A stretch of DNA of 64,000 nt from Chloroflexota bacterium (GTDB taxonomy: Bacteria; Chloroflexota; FW602-bin22; JACPRP01). Of this stretch, positions 1-9,316 are shown one piece after another. Made by a program: the position numbers and the translations under genes. Numbering within the stretch: the stretch's first letter is position 1; every line of letters starts with the position of its first letter. Under the pieces are notes generated by a model, which was given only the letters and a program-made list of their open reading frames with translations, searched no databases and had not been told where the DNA came from. The stretch lies in assembly GCA_016210495.1 (NCBI GenBank), contig JACQUC010000199.1:1-64000 (forward strand). Reading direction: 5' to 3'.

Positions 1-17
1 CGCTTGAGCAAGGTGGG

Positions 18-291
18 CGGTTCACCCCCACGCGCGTGGGGAAGATTCTGGCAATTACAATATTGATGGGATAGGAGGCGGTTCACCCCCACGCGCGTGG
101 GGAAGATGTTCCAGCGGAACCCCGCCGCCTTCGGGATGTCCGGTTCACCCCCACGCGCGTGGGGAAGATGGCCATCAGGGCAGGGTCCTTAGTAACCGTG
201 TCGGTTCACCCCCACGCGCGTGGGGAAGATCAACCAATGTGTACCTTATATTCCTGCCCCCCCGGTTCACCCCCACGCGCGTGGGGAAGAT
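18..291 (-). CRISPR. Type I-E CRISPR array, cut by left window edge
   Basis: Five identical 29-bp repeats start at 18, 79, 141, 202 and 263. They are separated by unique spacers of 32, 33, 32 and 32 bp. Bases 1-17 are the end of a further spacer, so the array runs off the window. Read on the minus strand, in the direction of the cas genes, each repeat contains the perfect palindrome CCCCACGCGCGTGGGG and ends in GTGAACCG, which is where Cas6e leaves the 8-nt 5' handle in type I-E crRNAs. The repeat/spacer lengths and the neighbouring cas set fix the subtype. The leader-side repeat (263-291) lies only 15 bp from the cas2 stop codon, so there is almost no room for a separate leader. Spacer targets cannot be judged from sequence alone. 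Confidence 0.98.
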
Positions 292-306
292 ACTGAAAAT
301 TCGCCC

Positions 307-588
307 TCAGCCCTGAGGAGGTAACCTCACGAGCGATAGACCCTCGAAGTCCTCCACCAGACGACCCGTGTCGCCGTGCATCCTCAGTGCAAATCCCTGC
401 TCGTTGTCAGTGTTGTGCACCAGTATCGCACCTCCTTCACCCCTTTCGCGACACGCCTTTTCCCACAGCCGGTCCCGCACCATCGCCGAAACGTCTCCCA
501 CAAACACCCCGGCCTTCAACTCCAGCAGCCATCGCGTCAGCTCGCCGCGCAGCCGTTTCGGCACCTTCTCCAGTATTATCACTACCAT
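307..588 (-). CDS. cas2: CRISPR-associated endoribonuclease Cas2, type I-E
   Basis: A 93-residue Cas2 of the short I-E subclass (E. coli Cas2 has 94). Cas2 dimers form the core of the Cas1-Cas2 integrase that inserts new spacers next to the leader. The N-terminal half closely follows the E. coli pattern: a VPKRLRGELTRWLLE segment, then GVFVGDVSA, then a C-terminal beta strand around GLSLVRL. The ATG directly follows the TAG of cas1 with no spacer, so the two are translationally coupled. It is the last cas gene before the array, and its 3' end probably carries whatever leader or promoter function the array needs. Confidence 0.95.
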   Translation of the reverse strand: MVVIILEKVPKRLRGELTRWLLELKAGVFVGDVSAMVRDRLWEKACRERGEGGAILVHNTDNEQGFALRMHGDTGRLVEDFEGLSLVRLPPQG

Positions 589-1533
589 CTAAACGCCCTC
601 GAACAGCGGCTCGCCGAAATTGACCCCGCCCTCCACGTTCCCGTCGGGATCCCACAGCCCACCGGGGAACGCCGCCTCCAGGTCCAGCAGTTTGTCCAGG
701 TTCGGGCCCCCCTCGTCCACCCCCAGTACCTTTTCTATGTCGGGGATGATTCGCTGCAACAGGCGCTGCTTCCGGAACGTGTCTCGGCACCTCTGCCTAA
801 TCGTCCGCTCCAGCTCCAGCGCCCCGCTCGCCACGGTTTGAAACGCCACCGGAATCGTCATCTCGGTCTTGTACAGGTCGGCGATGTCGTACACAAATGA
901 CAGCATCTTCCCCGTGTGGATGAAGCCCAGCGCCGGCGAGTAGCCGCACGACACGATGGCCGCGTGGCAGATCGCGTACAGGCAGCTATTCGCGGCCGAA
1001 AGCGCCCGGTTCACCGGATCCGCCTCGCTCCACGCCGTCCTGTCGTACGACCTCCCCGTCCAGGGAACGCCGCTCGCCTTGCTCGCGTCGGCATACGCCC
1101 GTCTCATTCGCAGCCCTTCTTTGCCACGAATCTGCCGCAGCGTCAAACCGTCTTCCAGCGACTCGTCGAAGCGCATCGCGTACATTCGCCTGACAACCTG
1201 CATGTGCTCCTCCCTGTCAGCCCACAGCGTCGCCTGGTGCAGTAAATTGCGCGCCGACCGCGTCTCGCCCATGCCCTGGGCATAGAACCTCACCCCCTCC
1301 TCGCCTGCCCAGATCACCAGGCACCCGTTGTCGGCCAGCGCCCGAATCGCCGCGTGCGTGATCGCCGTGCCCGGGCCCAGCATCAGCACGCACAGCGACG
1401 CGCACGGCACCGGAACCGTCCCCTTCGCGTCGTGCAGCGCTATCGCCTTGTCCTCCTGGTCGATGCGGCAGTGCTCCGTGTACAGGTAGCTCCAGCTATC
1501 CCGAACTTTCGGTAGAAGGCGCAGATCGTCCAT
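589..1533 (-). CDS. cas1: CRISPR-associated endonuclease/integrase Cas1, type I-E
   Basis: A 314-residue Cas1e (E. coli 305). It is the metal-dependent integrase that, with Cas2, joins protospacer ends to the leader-repeat junction. The catalytic residues are visible: Glu139 in RGKEGLRMR, His206 in GFIHTGK, and Asp216/Asp219 in FVYDIADL, matching E. coli Glu141, His208 and Asp218/Asp221. Nothing looks damaged. It starts 3 bp after the cas6e stop and its TAG abuts the cas2 ATG, so it is within the single cas operon. Together with cas2 it indicates an acquisition-competent system. Confidence 0.96.
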   Translation of the reverse strand: MDDLRLLPKVRDSWSYLYTEHCRIDQEDKAIALHDAKGTVPVPCASLCVLMLGPGTAITHAAIRALADNGCLVIWAGEEGVRFYAQGMGETRSARNLLHQATLWADREEHMQVVRRMYAMRFDESLEDGLTLRQIRGKEGLRMRRAYADASKASGVPWTGRSYDRTAWSEADPVNRALSAANSCLYAICHAAIVSCGYSPALGFIHTGKMLSFVYDIADLYKTEMTIPVAFQTVASGALELERTIRQRCRDTFRKQRLLQRIIPDIEKVLGVDEGGPNLDKLLDLEAAFPGGLWDPDGNVEGGVNFGEPLFEGV

Positions 1534-1536
1534 TAC

Positions 1537-2271
1537 TCACCCCCTCGCCCTCGCTATGGACAAGAGCCCGAACCCGTATGCCTTTCCGGATCCTATTCCT
1601 CCCTCCAGCGCGCCACGAAATCTCTCCGCGTCCACAACTCTCAAAACGCCATCGAACAGCACCGATGAGAAGGTTAGACGAGCTGCCGCGGCTGCCGCCT
1701 CGTCGCTGTCCTTATGCGCCCTCCATCCGCTGATCAAGCCCTCCGGGATGGCGCGAGCGTCAGGGACATTCGGGCTGGCGCGCACCTTCAGCAACCGGAA
1801 GCCGCACAGCTCACCCTTCCTTTGCAGCCATTCAATTTGTGGTGTTTCCCCTCTCACTTCAACCCGCCTTCCGTTGCGCCGCTCTCCGTCCGCACCGCTG
1901 CGCGTGTCGACTTTACGGGTCGGGTTTGCCCTTATGCGAAACGCGAGGACCATGTCGGCCCGAAGGCAAGCGTACTTCTCGTCGATACACTTACACGTTG
2001 GGTTATCCATCGTCTCGCCCATGTCCTCCAGATACCCGGGCTCTAGGCGTGACCATTCCGGCACCACGCGGGACTGTACGAGAAGCGTGACTCCGCCTGT
2101 GCGCGGGTTCGTGTCCGCCCGGTACAGCACGCCAAAGCGCTCTCGAGCTGCCCCGCCTGTCTCAACCGTCGGAAAGGCGCTCATGATGGTTCGGTGCATA
2201 GCCTGGCAATCCGCCAGGTCCCGCCGCGCCGCCCTGCTCCTCAAATTCAGGACCAGCCGTGAGAGATACAT
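1537..2271 (-). CDS. cas6e: Cascade crRNA endonuclease Cas6e (CasE)
   Basis: A 244-residue Cas6e, longer than the 199-residue E. coli protein. It cuts the pre-crRNA at the 3' base of the repeat hairpin and stays bound as the Cascade head subunit. The N terminus MYLSRLVLNLRS and the following DCQAMHRTIMSAFP place His26 where the E. coli catalytic His20 lies. The C terminus carries the glycine-rich RNA-binding loop GSGKAYGFGLLS. The extra length lies mostly in the middle, including a basic stretch near residues 125-140. The start is an ATG preceded by GGAG at good spacing, 4 bp after the cas5 stop. Confidence 0.93.
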   Translation of the reverse strand: MYLSRLVLNLRSRAARRDLADCQAMHRTIMSAFPTVETGGAARERFGVLYRADTNPRTGGVTLLVQSRVVPEWSRLEPGYLEDMGETMDNPTCKCIDEKYACLRADMVLAFRIRANPTRKVDTRSGADGERRNGRRVEVRGETPQIEWLQRKGELCGFRLLKVRASPNVPDARAIPEGLISGWRAHKDSDEAAAAAARLTFSSVLFDGVLRVVDAERFRGALEGGIGSGKAYGFGLLSIARARG

Positions 2272-2275
2272 TCTT

Positions 2276-2992
2276 TCACTCCTCCCTCAGAGGTACCACG
2301 CCTCCTAGCTCCTCGAAGGTGGTCCTGACGTGCCGCAGAGTGAATGAGCGCTGTAGAAAGGCTGCGCCCACGGGCTGGTCCCGGCGCACCTCCTCTCCTG
2401 CGGCGTCGTCGGTCTCCCACACGAAGCGCAAACGCGCCGGCCTACGATCAGTCGGGGGTGGAGTCTCGCCCATACGAGGCCACGCGCACCCCTTCAGAGC
2501 GCTCTCCAGGTCCACGCCTAGCAGTAGGCCCCCTGGAATGTGCACGGGCACCCCCGGCACGAGCGATTTGCGTCCCAGGAACGTCTGCCACACCGGCCGC
2601 GCCAGCGCTGCGTCCAGCTTCCCCAGCAATTCGTCGTCGCCGCTCTCCAGCCCCACCAGGAAGTCGGCGTCGGCTAGGTAGTAGCGGTCGGACGTCACGG
2701 TATCTGGGGCGGCGGCATTTGCCTTGTATACCCCGTAAGTCTCTCCCTGCCGATGTGCGCCGCCCGCCGTATGGTAGTCCCTTTTCATCAGCCCCTCCCG
2801 TTCGACTCGCACCCCCATCCTCAAGGCCGCCAGGTCGTCCACGGGCTCCGCTCGCGCTCGACCCAGCGCCGCGCATAGAAGTCCCACCACTCCGCTCTTC
2901 GACGGCTCCAGTCCCGTGTCGCGGATCCGAAAGCGGCTCTGCGTGCCCCAGGACTGCATCGGACCCGCCAGACGGAGAAGCAGCGTGCTCAC
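2276..2992 (-). CDS. cas5: Cascade subunit Cas5e (CasD)
   Basis: A 238-residue Cas5e (E. coli CasD 224). It caps the 5' handle of the crRNA and bridges Cas7 and Cse1 in Cascade. The N terminus, LLLRLAGPMQSWGTQSRF followed by EPSKSGVVGLLCAALG, is the family signature. The start is a GTG that overlaps the cas7 stop by 4 nt (GTGA), giving translational coupling. The C terminus is 4 bp from the cas6e start. No truncation or frameshift is visible. Confidence 0.94.
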   Translation of the reverse strand: MSTLLLRLAGPMQSWGTQSRFRIRDTGLEPSKSGVVGLLCAALGRARAEPVDDLAALRMGVRVEREGLMKRDYHTAGGAHRQGETYGVYKANAAAPDTVTSDRYYLADADFLVGLESGDDELLGKLDAALARPVWQTFLGRKSLVPGVPVHIPGGLLLGVDLESALKGCAWPRMGETPPPTDRRPARLRFVWETDDAAGEEVRRDQPVGAAFLQRSFTLRHVRTTFEELGGVVPLREE

Positions 2993-4182
2993 GCCTGAGC
3001 CTCCTTGGCGAACTTCACCGCAACCATCACGCCCTCAACCAGCTTATCGACGTTCCCGGCGCACTCTCCGACGCACTTAAGCTTGGCACCGTCGAGCGAG
3101 ACATACCATGGGCCGACTATGCCGTTATTCCCGTACATGGTGCAAAGCCTTCCCCAGTAGCCGTCCAGCGCCGCAATGGAGTTCTCCACCAGATCGCCGC
3201 TGCCATCCGGCCTCACGGGCCGAGCGAAGGCGTTGGCTAACGACCACAACCCCCGCTCGCGCGCCACGGCCATGACGAATGAGGGCGGGTTCTGCGCCGC
3301 CATGCTGTTCTGCTTACCGGTTGGCACTGCGACCACCGAGGCCCTGATGAACGCTTCGATGGTCTTGCGCGCCAGTTCTTCGCCCCCGCCCAGATTATTC
3401 TTCAACTGCTCTACGTCAATGTTCGCGTACCGGTAGAAGCACGCCGAGTTGAACTCTACCGTGCCCAGCATGTCCGCACCGGCTATGTCGTCAGGTTTAA
3501 GATCGTCCACGGCAGTATAGAAGTCAAACTCCGTGCTCACCTTGTTCGTCGAGATCGCGTGAGCGACTTGGCAGGCGGCATCGACGTTCTTGTCCGGGCG
3601 GTCCGCTACCATCCGTCCGAACAGCGCCAGGTCTGCCGCTAGGCCGCCATCCAGGACAGTCTCGAGCGCCTTCTTGACCTCCACCGGAACGGCTTCCTTC
3701 CCAGATTTCTTGGCATCCTTCGCTCCTGCCCCCCTCCCTGACTGGCCAGTGCCAGCCGCCGACGCGGCGGCCGCGGCAGCTTCGACGAGCGTGTCCCAAC
3801 ACTCGGCGCAGACGTCTGCCACCCTTCTCATCTCCGCCTCGCCGAGGAATAGTAGGTACTCCGTCTTTCCATCGTCGTTGAGGCCCAGGCCGAGACCCCT
3901 GAGCGCGGTCTCGACCACCGGGCGCGCCTGGACCGGGTCCTTGCGCTTGTCCTGCAGCCTCTTGACCAGCTCATCCACAAGTCGCTTTGTGCGTTTTCCG
4001 AGCTCCCCCTGCTGCAGTCCTCCCTCGCTAGAAAAACGACTCCGAATGGCCCGCTTCAGACACTGACTGGAAACACGAGCGCGGCGATAACCGCCGAACT
4101 CACAGTCCTTCGGGGATCCAGTGTCGTCCCGGTTGAGGTTAGATGGCGCGAAATTCTGCAAGATGTGCAACTCGACAAACAT
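2989..4182 (-). CDS. cas7: Cascade backbone subunit Cas7e (CasC)
   Basis: About 397 residues; six copies of Cas7 form the helical backbone of Cascade along the crRNA spacer. The N-terminal pattern (LHILQNFAPSNLNRDD, then FGGYRRARVSSQCLKRA) matches E. coli CasC closely. I place the start at the ATG at 4182 rather than the in-frame ATG at 4197, because the five codons between them spell GGAGGGGAAG, an ideal ribosome binding site for the later ATG. The protein is longer than E. coli CasC (363) because of a low-complexity Ala/Gly/Lys insert near residues 135-170, likely a disordered loop. It overlaps the cas5 start by 4 nt. Confidence 0.94.
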   Translation of the reverse strand: MFVELHILQNFAPSNLNRDDTGSPKDCEFGGYRRARVSSQCLKRAIRSRFSSEGGLQQGELGKRTKRLVDELVKRLQDKRKDPVQARPVVETALRGLGLGLNDDGKTEYLLFLGEAEMRRVADVCAECWDTLVEAAAAAASAAGTGQSGRGAGAKDAKKSGKEAVPVEVKKALETVLDGGLAADLALFGRMVADRPDKNVDAACQVAHAISTNKVSTEFDFYTAVDDLKPDDIAGADMLGTVEFNSACFYRYANIDVEQLKNNLGGGEELARKTIEAFIRASVVAVPTGKQNSMAAQNPPSFVMAVARERGLWSLANAFARPVRPDGSGDLVENSIAALDGYWGRLCTMYGNNGIVGPWYVSLDGAKLKCVGECAGNVDKLVEGVMVAVKFAKEAQA

Positions 4183-4231
4183 CTTCTTCCCCTCCATTTC
4201 TCCAAGATCTGCTTGATTGACGCGACTTGAC

Positions 4232-4250
4232 CCTAGCGTTAGGCGCTAGG
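4232..4250 (-). other. Hairpin between cse2 and cas7
   Basis: The 74-bp gap between the cse2 stop and the cas7 start is the largest gap inside the cas operon. It contains a perfect 7-bp inverted repeat, CCTAGCG-TTAGG-CGCTAGG. There is no U-run, so it is not a standard terminator. It could shape mRNA stability or relative expression of cas7, which must be made in excess over cse1. That role is inference. Confidence 0.4.
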
Positions 4251-4271
4251 ACCCGATTGCGCCCAGACATT

Positions 4272-4781
4272 CTAAGCGCTCCCCCAAAATGCCCGCGCCC
4301 ATTCGCGCTGCACCGGCCGGCCCTCCCATTCCCACCCTTTTACGTCGTAGAGCAATCGAGCCCAATCGACGGGCACCTCCTTCGATTTGAGGAGCCCAAT
4401 GGCGTGCCGCAGGTGCTGCGGCAGATCCTCGCGGTGGCAGTTCAGAAGAGCGATGAAGCGCCTCTCGATGCTTCCTCTCTGAACCTTTTCCGCCAGCCGA
4501 GCGAGGGAAGCCCCAAGATTCGTCCGCTTATGCTCATCATCCCCACGCCAACTGCCTTGATGCCACGCCAGCAGCGCCGCTACGAGGTAATAGGCCTCTT
4601 CTTCCCACGCCCGTGCGCCTTGGGGTACCCAGGGAACCACGTACGGGTAGAGCTCCGCCATCTCCCCAACCCGCTTCCCAACCCCCCGGCGCAGCGCTGC
4701 CAGCGCTGCCCTGTCCCCGTTCTCGACCAACTCCACCAGAAAACCCACGAACGCCCTCTCGTGCTCTGTCGGTGGACGCAT
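4272..4781 (-). CDS. cse2: Cascade small subunit Cse2 (CasB)
   Basis: A 169-residue, mainly helical protein (E. coli CasB 160). Two copies of Cse2 form the inner belly of Cascade and stabilise the R-loop. The sequence is basic and helical, with the family-typical N-terminal FVGFLVELVENGDRAALAALRRG and a central WHQGSW segment. The ATG follows AGGGGGTGA at suitable spacing, 17 bp after the cse1 stop. Identity rests on position between cse1 and cas7 plus these motifs, since Cse2 proteins diverge fast. Confidence 0.88.
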   Translation of the reverse strand: MRPPTEHERAFVGFLVELVENGDRAALAALRRGVGKRVGEMAELYPYVVPWVPQGARAWEEEAYYLVAALLAWHQGSWRGDDEHKRTNLGASLARLAEKVQRGSIERRFIALLNCHREDLPQHLRHAIGLLKSKEVPVDWARLLYDVKGWEWEGRPVQREWARAFWGSA

Positions 4782-4798
4782 GTGTCACCCCCTATTGC

Positions 4799-6415
4799 TT
4801 ATTGCTTAAGATAGTCCTTCAGCGCAGCGGATAGGTCACGGCGGAAGGCGCCCTCGGCCGCTGCTACTGCCTTGAGCGTCCGGGGCGACCCGTCGAGACC
4901 ACCAGCTACCTCCTCAAAGCTCCTCACGGCAGCCTGCCGAACGCTTCTGACCCACTCAGGTAACCTCTCCCTTCCGTACTCCACCAATTCCTCTTCGGCC
5001 ACCACGTCGCTCGGCAGATCCACCAGGAACTTCCTGAAAGGCACTTCGAGCCTTGGCCAGTACAGCCGCCCGGGCGCAAGGGACTTGAACAGCGGCTCCA
5101 CTGACTCCCTCCTGGGCTGCCTGGCGCCAGCCCGGTCGGAATCTGGCGCCGCTATGAGCGCGGCCAGTACCCAGATTCCTTTCTCCAGCGCCCGGGCGCT
5201 TCCCTCGGCTACCTCCAGTCCGACCCGGAGCGACTCAAGCAGTTCCTTATTCTCCAGGTATGCCAGCGGCAGGGGAAGCCGCTCGTGGCGCCACAGAAGC
5301 ACCTTGGCCCTGTCTGTTACCAGACCTAGCAAATCCATCGGCATGGTCTGCGAACGCTCCACGATGCCTTCCGCTGCAAGATCATTCAGCCAATCGAGAA
5401 TCTTCGGCCGCGCACGCTTTTCCTCGACGGACTCAAACAGCGCCAGGCTGTCTCTCCACATTGCACGATCTTCGCGGAAGCTCACGGCTGGCCACGGATC
5501 CTCGTTTTCCTTGGCCTTTGACCTCTTCGTGAACCCTAGCATTGTTTCCTTTCCGTGCCTCATGAAGCCCTCCGGGAACTGGTTGCCCTTCATTACTACT
5601 ACCCGCCGCACCACCACTCGTCCATCCGCTTCAACCTCCGGTCGGAGGCGTATCCGCCGGCTCTGCCAGGTCAGCAGGTCGAGATATCCACGGGGTTGTC
5701 GGTCCTCTGGGCGCGTCTCCTCCTCGCGCTCCCAGGCAGGCCAGTCGTCCGGCTCCGACGGAAACGGCTCCTCGTCCTCCGAGCTGAAATGGTGGAGGTT
5801 CAGCATTAACGTTCGAAAGAGGTTGTCTCCTTTGACGATCACCACCGCGCCCTTCACCAGCGGCCCGTTGTCCGCCGACTTGAACAGCTTCGGGTTCTGT
5901 CCCTTCTCCAGGGATACCAGACCGCCTATGGCGAAGGCCTGGTGTGCAACCAGCCAGCGCGCAGCCCATGCCGGAGCAATCGCTTCAGTCGCGGCATCGG
6001 TGGAGTGATCAAACAACGTCGCGTTGTTGCCGGACGCCAGCTCAGGCGCAAGCTTGGACACAGGCCCCTCGTACTGAAAGTCCAGCCCCTTCACCTGATA
6101 AAAAGGGTGCTCTTCGTCGAAGATGTCGAAGCGACGATACCATCTCCCCAAGTACGCGGCCAGCACGCCCTCGTCCCACGCGCCGGCCTTCCACATTTCC
6201 CGCCACTGCCTTCGGCTCCCCGGGCCGAAGTTGCGGTGGACGATGGCGAGCAAGAATCGGTGCAGCGCTGCTGTAACCGGCGGCGAGGGATCGACAACCT
6301 CCCGCACGTTCACTGCCTTGACCAGAGCCTCCCTCAGACTCAGATCACGCAAGATACCGCCACGACCCAACAGGCAAGGTATCCACGGCTCGTCGATAAG
6401 ATTGAATCTTGGCAC
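4799..6415 (-). CDS. cse1: Cascade large subunit Cse1 (CasA)
   Basis: A 538-residue Cse1 (E. coli 502). It recognises the PAM, starts target unwinding and recruits Cas3. The N terminus PRFNLIDEPWIPCLL is the hallmark of the family (NLxDEPWIP), followed by a helical segment ending in LHRFLLAIVHRNFGP. The C-terminal third is the four-helix bundle region. The start is GTG, sharing one base with the TAG of cas3, so the two are coupled. No damage is seen. Confidence 0.95.
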   Translation of the reverse strand: MPRFNLIDEPWIPCLLGRGGILRDLSLREALVKAVNVREVVDPSPPVTAALHRFLLAIVHRNFGPGSRRQWREMWKAGAWDEGVLAAYLGRWYRRFDIFDEEHPFYQVKGLDFQYEGPVSKLAPELASGNNATLFDHSTDAATEAIAPAWAARWLVAHQAFAIGGLVSLEKGQNPKLFKSADNGPLVKGAVVIVKGDNLFRTLMLNLHHFSSEDEEPFPSEPDDWPAWEREEETRPEDRQPRGYLDLLTWQSRRIRLRPEVEADGRVVVRRVVVMKGNQFPEGFMRHGKETMLGFTKRSKAKENEDPWPAVSFREDRAMWRDSLALFESVEEKRARPKILDWLNDLAAEGIVERSQTMPMDLLGLVTDRAKVLLWRHERLPLPLAYLENKELLESLRVGLEVAEGSARALEKGIWVLAALIAAPDSDRAGARQPRRESVEPLFKSLAPGRLYWPRLEVPFRKFLVDLPSDVVAEEELVEYGRERLPEWVRSVRQAAVRSFEEVAGGLDGSPRTLKAVAAAEGAFRRDLSAALKDYLKQ

Positions 6416-9231
6416 TAGTCCTCCTCCTTCGTTGCCGGATCGATAACCAACCCCAACTCTTGGTCCAGGACCAAGCGATGCCCCCCGACGCTCGCCGCCC
6501 CACCGGCGTCGAACACCACCAGCCGATGGTGGCGCAGCAGCGCGCTCCTGCGCCAGCCCTGCGGCGGGCTGTCGGCCAAAAGAGAATAGACGACCCGTCG
6601 GTCGGAGACAGACACGGAGCGCATAAGCAGCCGTCTCGCTTCAGCAAGTGGCGGCACCGCCTCAAGGTCCAGGCTTTCGTACCCCTCCTCGTCCAAATGA
6701 GGATGCTCGCGCGGTCCGTAAACGCACACAACCTGGACACTTGGATCCGACAATCTCGTCAGTGCCTGATGAGCAAGGTGGAAGTCGGGCGCATCCTCTT
6801 CGCGTGGCTCCTCGCTTAACCTCCACAACGCCCCGTCGTAGTTGGGGCGCTTGACCCACCTCGCGGCAGCCTCGATCCGGTCCGAACAGGCCTGTTCGTC
6901 CAGCAGCTTAAGCGTCTCGTCCCATCGCCTGCGAAAGGCCTCGCCAACGTCCGGCGGGCAACGTGCATCGCTGCTGTATACCGCCTCCACCATTCGCTCG
7001 ACATCACCTGGCACGCGTATTTCACGCGCATCCTTCAGCACCAGCCAGGACCGCAACAGGATGTGCTCGTCGTACACCTTCGCGATTCCACGGCCAAAAA
7101 CCGGCACATCGGAGTCCACTGATTCTGGACCCAGCAGCCAGAGTTGCGGATTCGCGAGCGCGGCTGGCCGTCTACGTGCGTGCCGATGCAATCGGCCCAG
7201 TCGCTGCAGCACCAGGTCGACCGGAGCGATGTCGCTGGCCATCAGGTCGAAGTCCAGATCCAGGCTTTGCTCCACAATCTGGGTGGCGACCAGCACAGCC
7301 CGGCCTAGGCGCCGTACCGGCTGACGCCTTCCGTCCTCCCCTACCACCGACCCGTCGGGCTTCCCAAATCGGACCATCGTGCGTATCTCCCGCTCAGAGC
7401 GCTGCTCGACAGTGTAGCGAGCGTGCAGCAGGTCGAGTTCTGGCCAGCCGTCGTCGCCAATGCCGGTGAAGAATGGCCTCAATGCCAGGTAGGTCTGCTG
7501 TGCCCTGCTCACTGTATCGCAGATCACCACGGCGCAGCCTCCGTCAGCCAACACGGCTTGTAGGACCTTCCCGAGCGGGAAGGTCGCCGGCGTTGAAACC
7601 GAAATGGGCGCATCCAGCCAACTCAGCGTAACCGCCTTGGCAAGATGTCCTGACGCTTCCACATGCCTCGCACCCGCACCCACGTGCGTGGCCCAGGACA
7701 CACGTGGGTACGCTGGGTCCTGGCAGTCACCCATCCGTGCTGCGTCCGGGAGACCCCGCGTATAGGCCTCGATCAGCGCACGCCGGCGTTTCTCTGGCAG
7801 CGTCGCGGACAGCAGGATAACCGACGACCCTAGAGCCGCCAACCACTCCAGCAGCCTCTCCAGCAGTGCTGACATATATGTGTCATAGGCGTGAACCTCA
7901 TCGACAATAATCGTCTTATGCGCTAGGCCGAACTGGCGCACGAAAACGTGGCGCGTCTGGAGCGCCGCCATCAGTGCCTGGTCGATGGTCCCCACGCCAT
8001 ACGGTGCCAACAATGCACGCTTGCGCTGCGCAAACCACTCTGCCGCAGCCACGTTCGCCGGCGCTCCGTCGTAGCTATCCTCGCCGTGAACCTCCCCCAG
8101 TTGCAGGACTCCGTGTTCTCGTCCCCTGATCTGCTGAAAATCCCGTGAGAGCGCCGCCTGGCCGTGAGCCAGTTGCAGATTGACCGTCTCGCCGGGGTGG
8201 CGCGCGGCGAGGAAATCCCGTACGCGCCCGAACATCTGGTTGCTGGTGGCCTGGGTCGGCAATGCGAAATACATGCCCCGTCGGCCCCCCGACCAGCCCC
8301 AATGGTGAGCTAGATACATCGCCGCTTCCGTCTTGCCCTCGCCCATGGGTGCTTCCACGATTACCAGACACGGGGCACTAATCTCCATCGACAGGCGTGA
8401 AATTTCATCCTGCAAATGGCGCCGTTCCAGACCGGGGAAGACCGACTCGAATGTGCTGACTGGAGGCGCTGTTGGAGTGAGCCAGCCGAGTTCTTGAAGC
8501 GCCATAAAAGCCCTTGCTTGAGACCGCTCCGCGTACTCTGCCACCTCGAATCCACCGAAGGCCTCGCCCTCGTCCATCGCGTGCGGGAAGTACTCCTCCG
8601 CGGAGCCGATCCAGTCTGCGATGGAAACCAGACCCGCTAACAGCATAGCCCCCGCGTTGTCCAGATTCTGCGGCTTTGCGGTTTCCCCTATTCGTAGATG
8701 ACGTGACAGCCACTCGAACACCGATCGGCGTGCTGCAACCCACCTGGCGGCACCCACGGCAAGAGATGGCGTGTCCAAAACCTCGCCGCTTCGGGGAAAA
8801 GTCCCATGATGACCGCCGAGCACGACAGACACCCGGGAGGCGAGACGCTCCTCAATCCCGAGTTCCGCCAGCATCGGGGGGAGCGTGCGGGCAGTCACCA
8901 CGCCGTGCCTGGCCTGCGGAACAAATGAGGGGCACGCGTAACCCGCGCTGGCAATCCTGGCTCGTGCCTGCGGATCCTTCAGCGCGAAGGCCGGGGAGGC
9001 CTTTCCAATGTCGTGGAGTCCGGCCCAAAAGGCGGTCCACCGCCCGGCGTCCTCCGCTCCAATTCCCAGTTCTTGCGCAAACCTTCGCCGGGCCGCCGCA
9101 GACAGCACCTGCTGCCACATCGCGTGCGCCACGGCGGCGACGTCTATGGCGTGACACAGCAACGGATGGAAGGTGCTTCCACCTCGGCCCGTCTTCGCCC
9201 ACATCAGCAAGAACTCACTGCTCCGCTCCAT
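6415..9231 (-). CDS. cas3: CRISPR-associated helicase/nuclease Cas3
   Basis: A 938-residue Cas3 with an N-terminal HD nuclease fused to an SF2 helicase. It is recruited by Cascade and degrades the displaced DNA strand. HD residues include His27, the His73-Asp74 pair in GLHDIGKAS, and a GGHHG segment near 139-143. The helicase has Walker A GEGKT at 297-301, the DEVH box at 444-447, a SATLP motif III shortly after, and a C-terminal QRLGRLHRH motif VI. All catalytic signatures are intact, so interference should be functional. It is the first gene of the operon; the weak ribosome site GGGATGG precedes the ATG. Confidence 0.97.
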   Translation of the reverse strand: MERSSEFLLMWAKTGRGGSTFHPLLCHAIDVAAVAHAMWQQVLSAAARRRFAQELGIGAEDAGRWTAFWAGLHDIGKASPAFALKDPQARARIASAGYACPSFVPQARHGVVTARTLPPMLAELGIEERLASRVSVVLGGHHGTFPRSGEVLDTPSLAVGAARWVAARRSVFEWLSRHLRIGETAKPQNLDNAGAMLLAGLVSIADWIGSAEEYFPHAMDEGEAFGGFEVAEYAERSQARAFMALQELGWLTPTAPPVSTFESVFPGLERRHLQDEISRLSMEISAPCLVIVEAPMGEGKTEAAMYLAHHWGWSGGRRGMYFALPTQATSNQMFGRVRDFLAARHPGETVNLQLAHGQAALSRDFQQIRGREHGVLQLGEVHGEDSYDGAPANVAAAEWFAQRKRALLAPYGVGTIDQALMAALQTRHVFVRQFGLAHKTIIVDEVHAYDTYMSALLERLLEWLAALGSSVILLSATLPEKRRRALIEAYTRGLPDAARMGDCQDPAYPRVSWATHVGAGARHVEASGHLAKAVTLSWLDAPISVSTPATFPLGKVLQAVLADGGCAVVICDTVSRAQQTYLALRPFFTGIGDDGWPELDLLHARYTVEQRSEREIRTMVRFGKPDGSVVGEDGRRQPVRRLGRAVLVATQIVEQSLDLDFDLMASDIAPVDLVLQRLGRLHRHARRRPAALANPQLWLLGPESVDSDVPVFGRGIAKVYDEHILLRSWLVLKDAREIRVPGDVERMVEAVYSSDARCPPDVGEAFRRRWDETLKLLDEQACSDRIEAAARWVKRPNYDGALWRLSEEPREEDAPDFHLAHQALTRLSDPSVQVVCVYGPREHPHLDEEGYESLDLEAVPPLAEARRLLMRSVSVSDRRVVYSLLADSPPQGWRRSALLRHHRLVVFDAGGAASVGGHRLVLDQELGLVIDPATKEED

Positions 9232-9316
9232 ACACCATCCCTGGCCTTTTTTGGGGCGTCCCGAATCACTGGCTGCGTGAGAAACGGACAGACATCAGCA
9301 TATTTGCTTGGTATCT

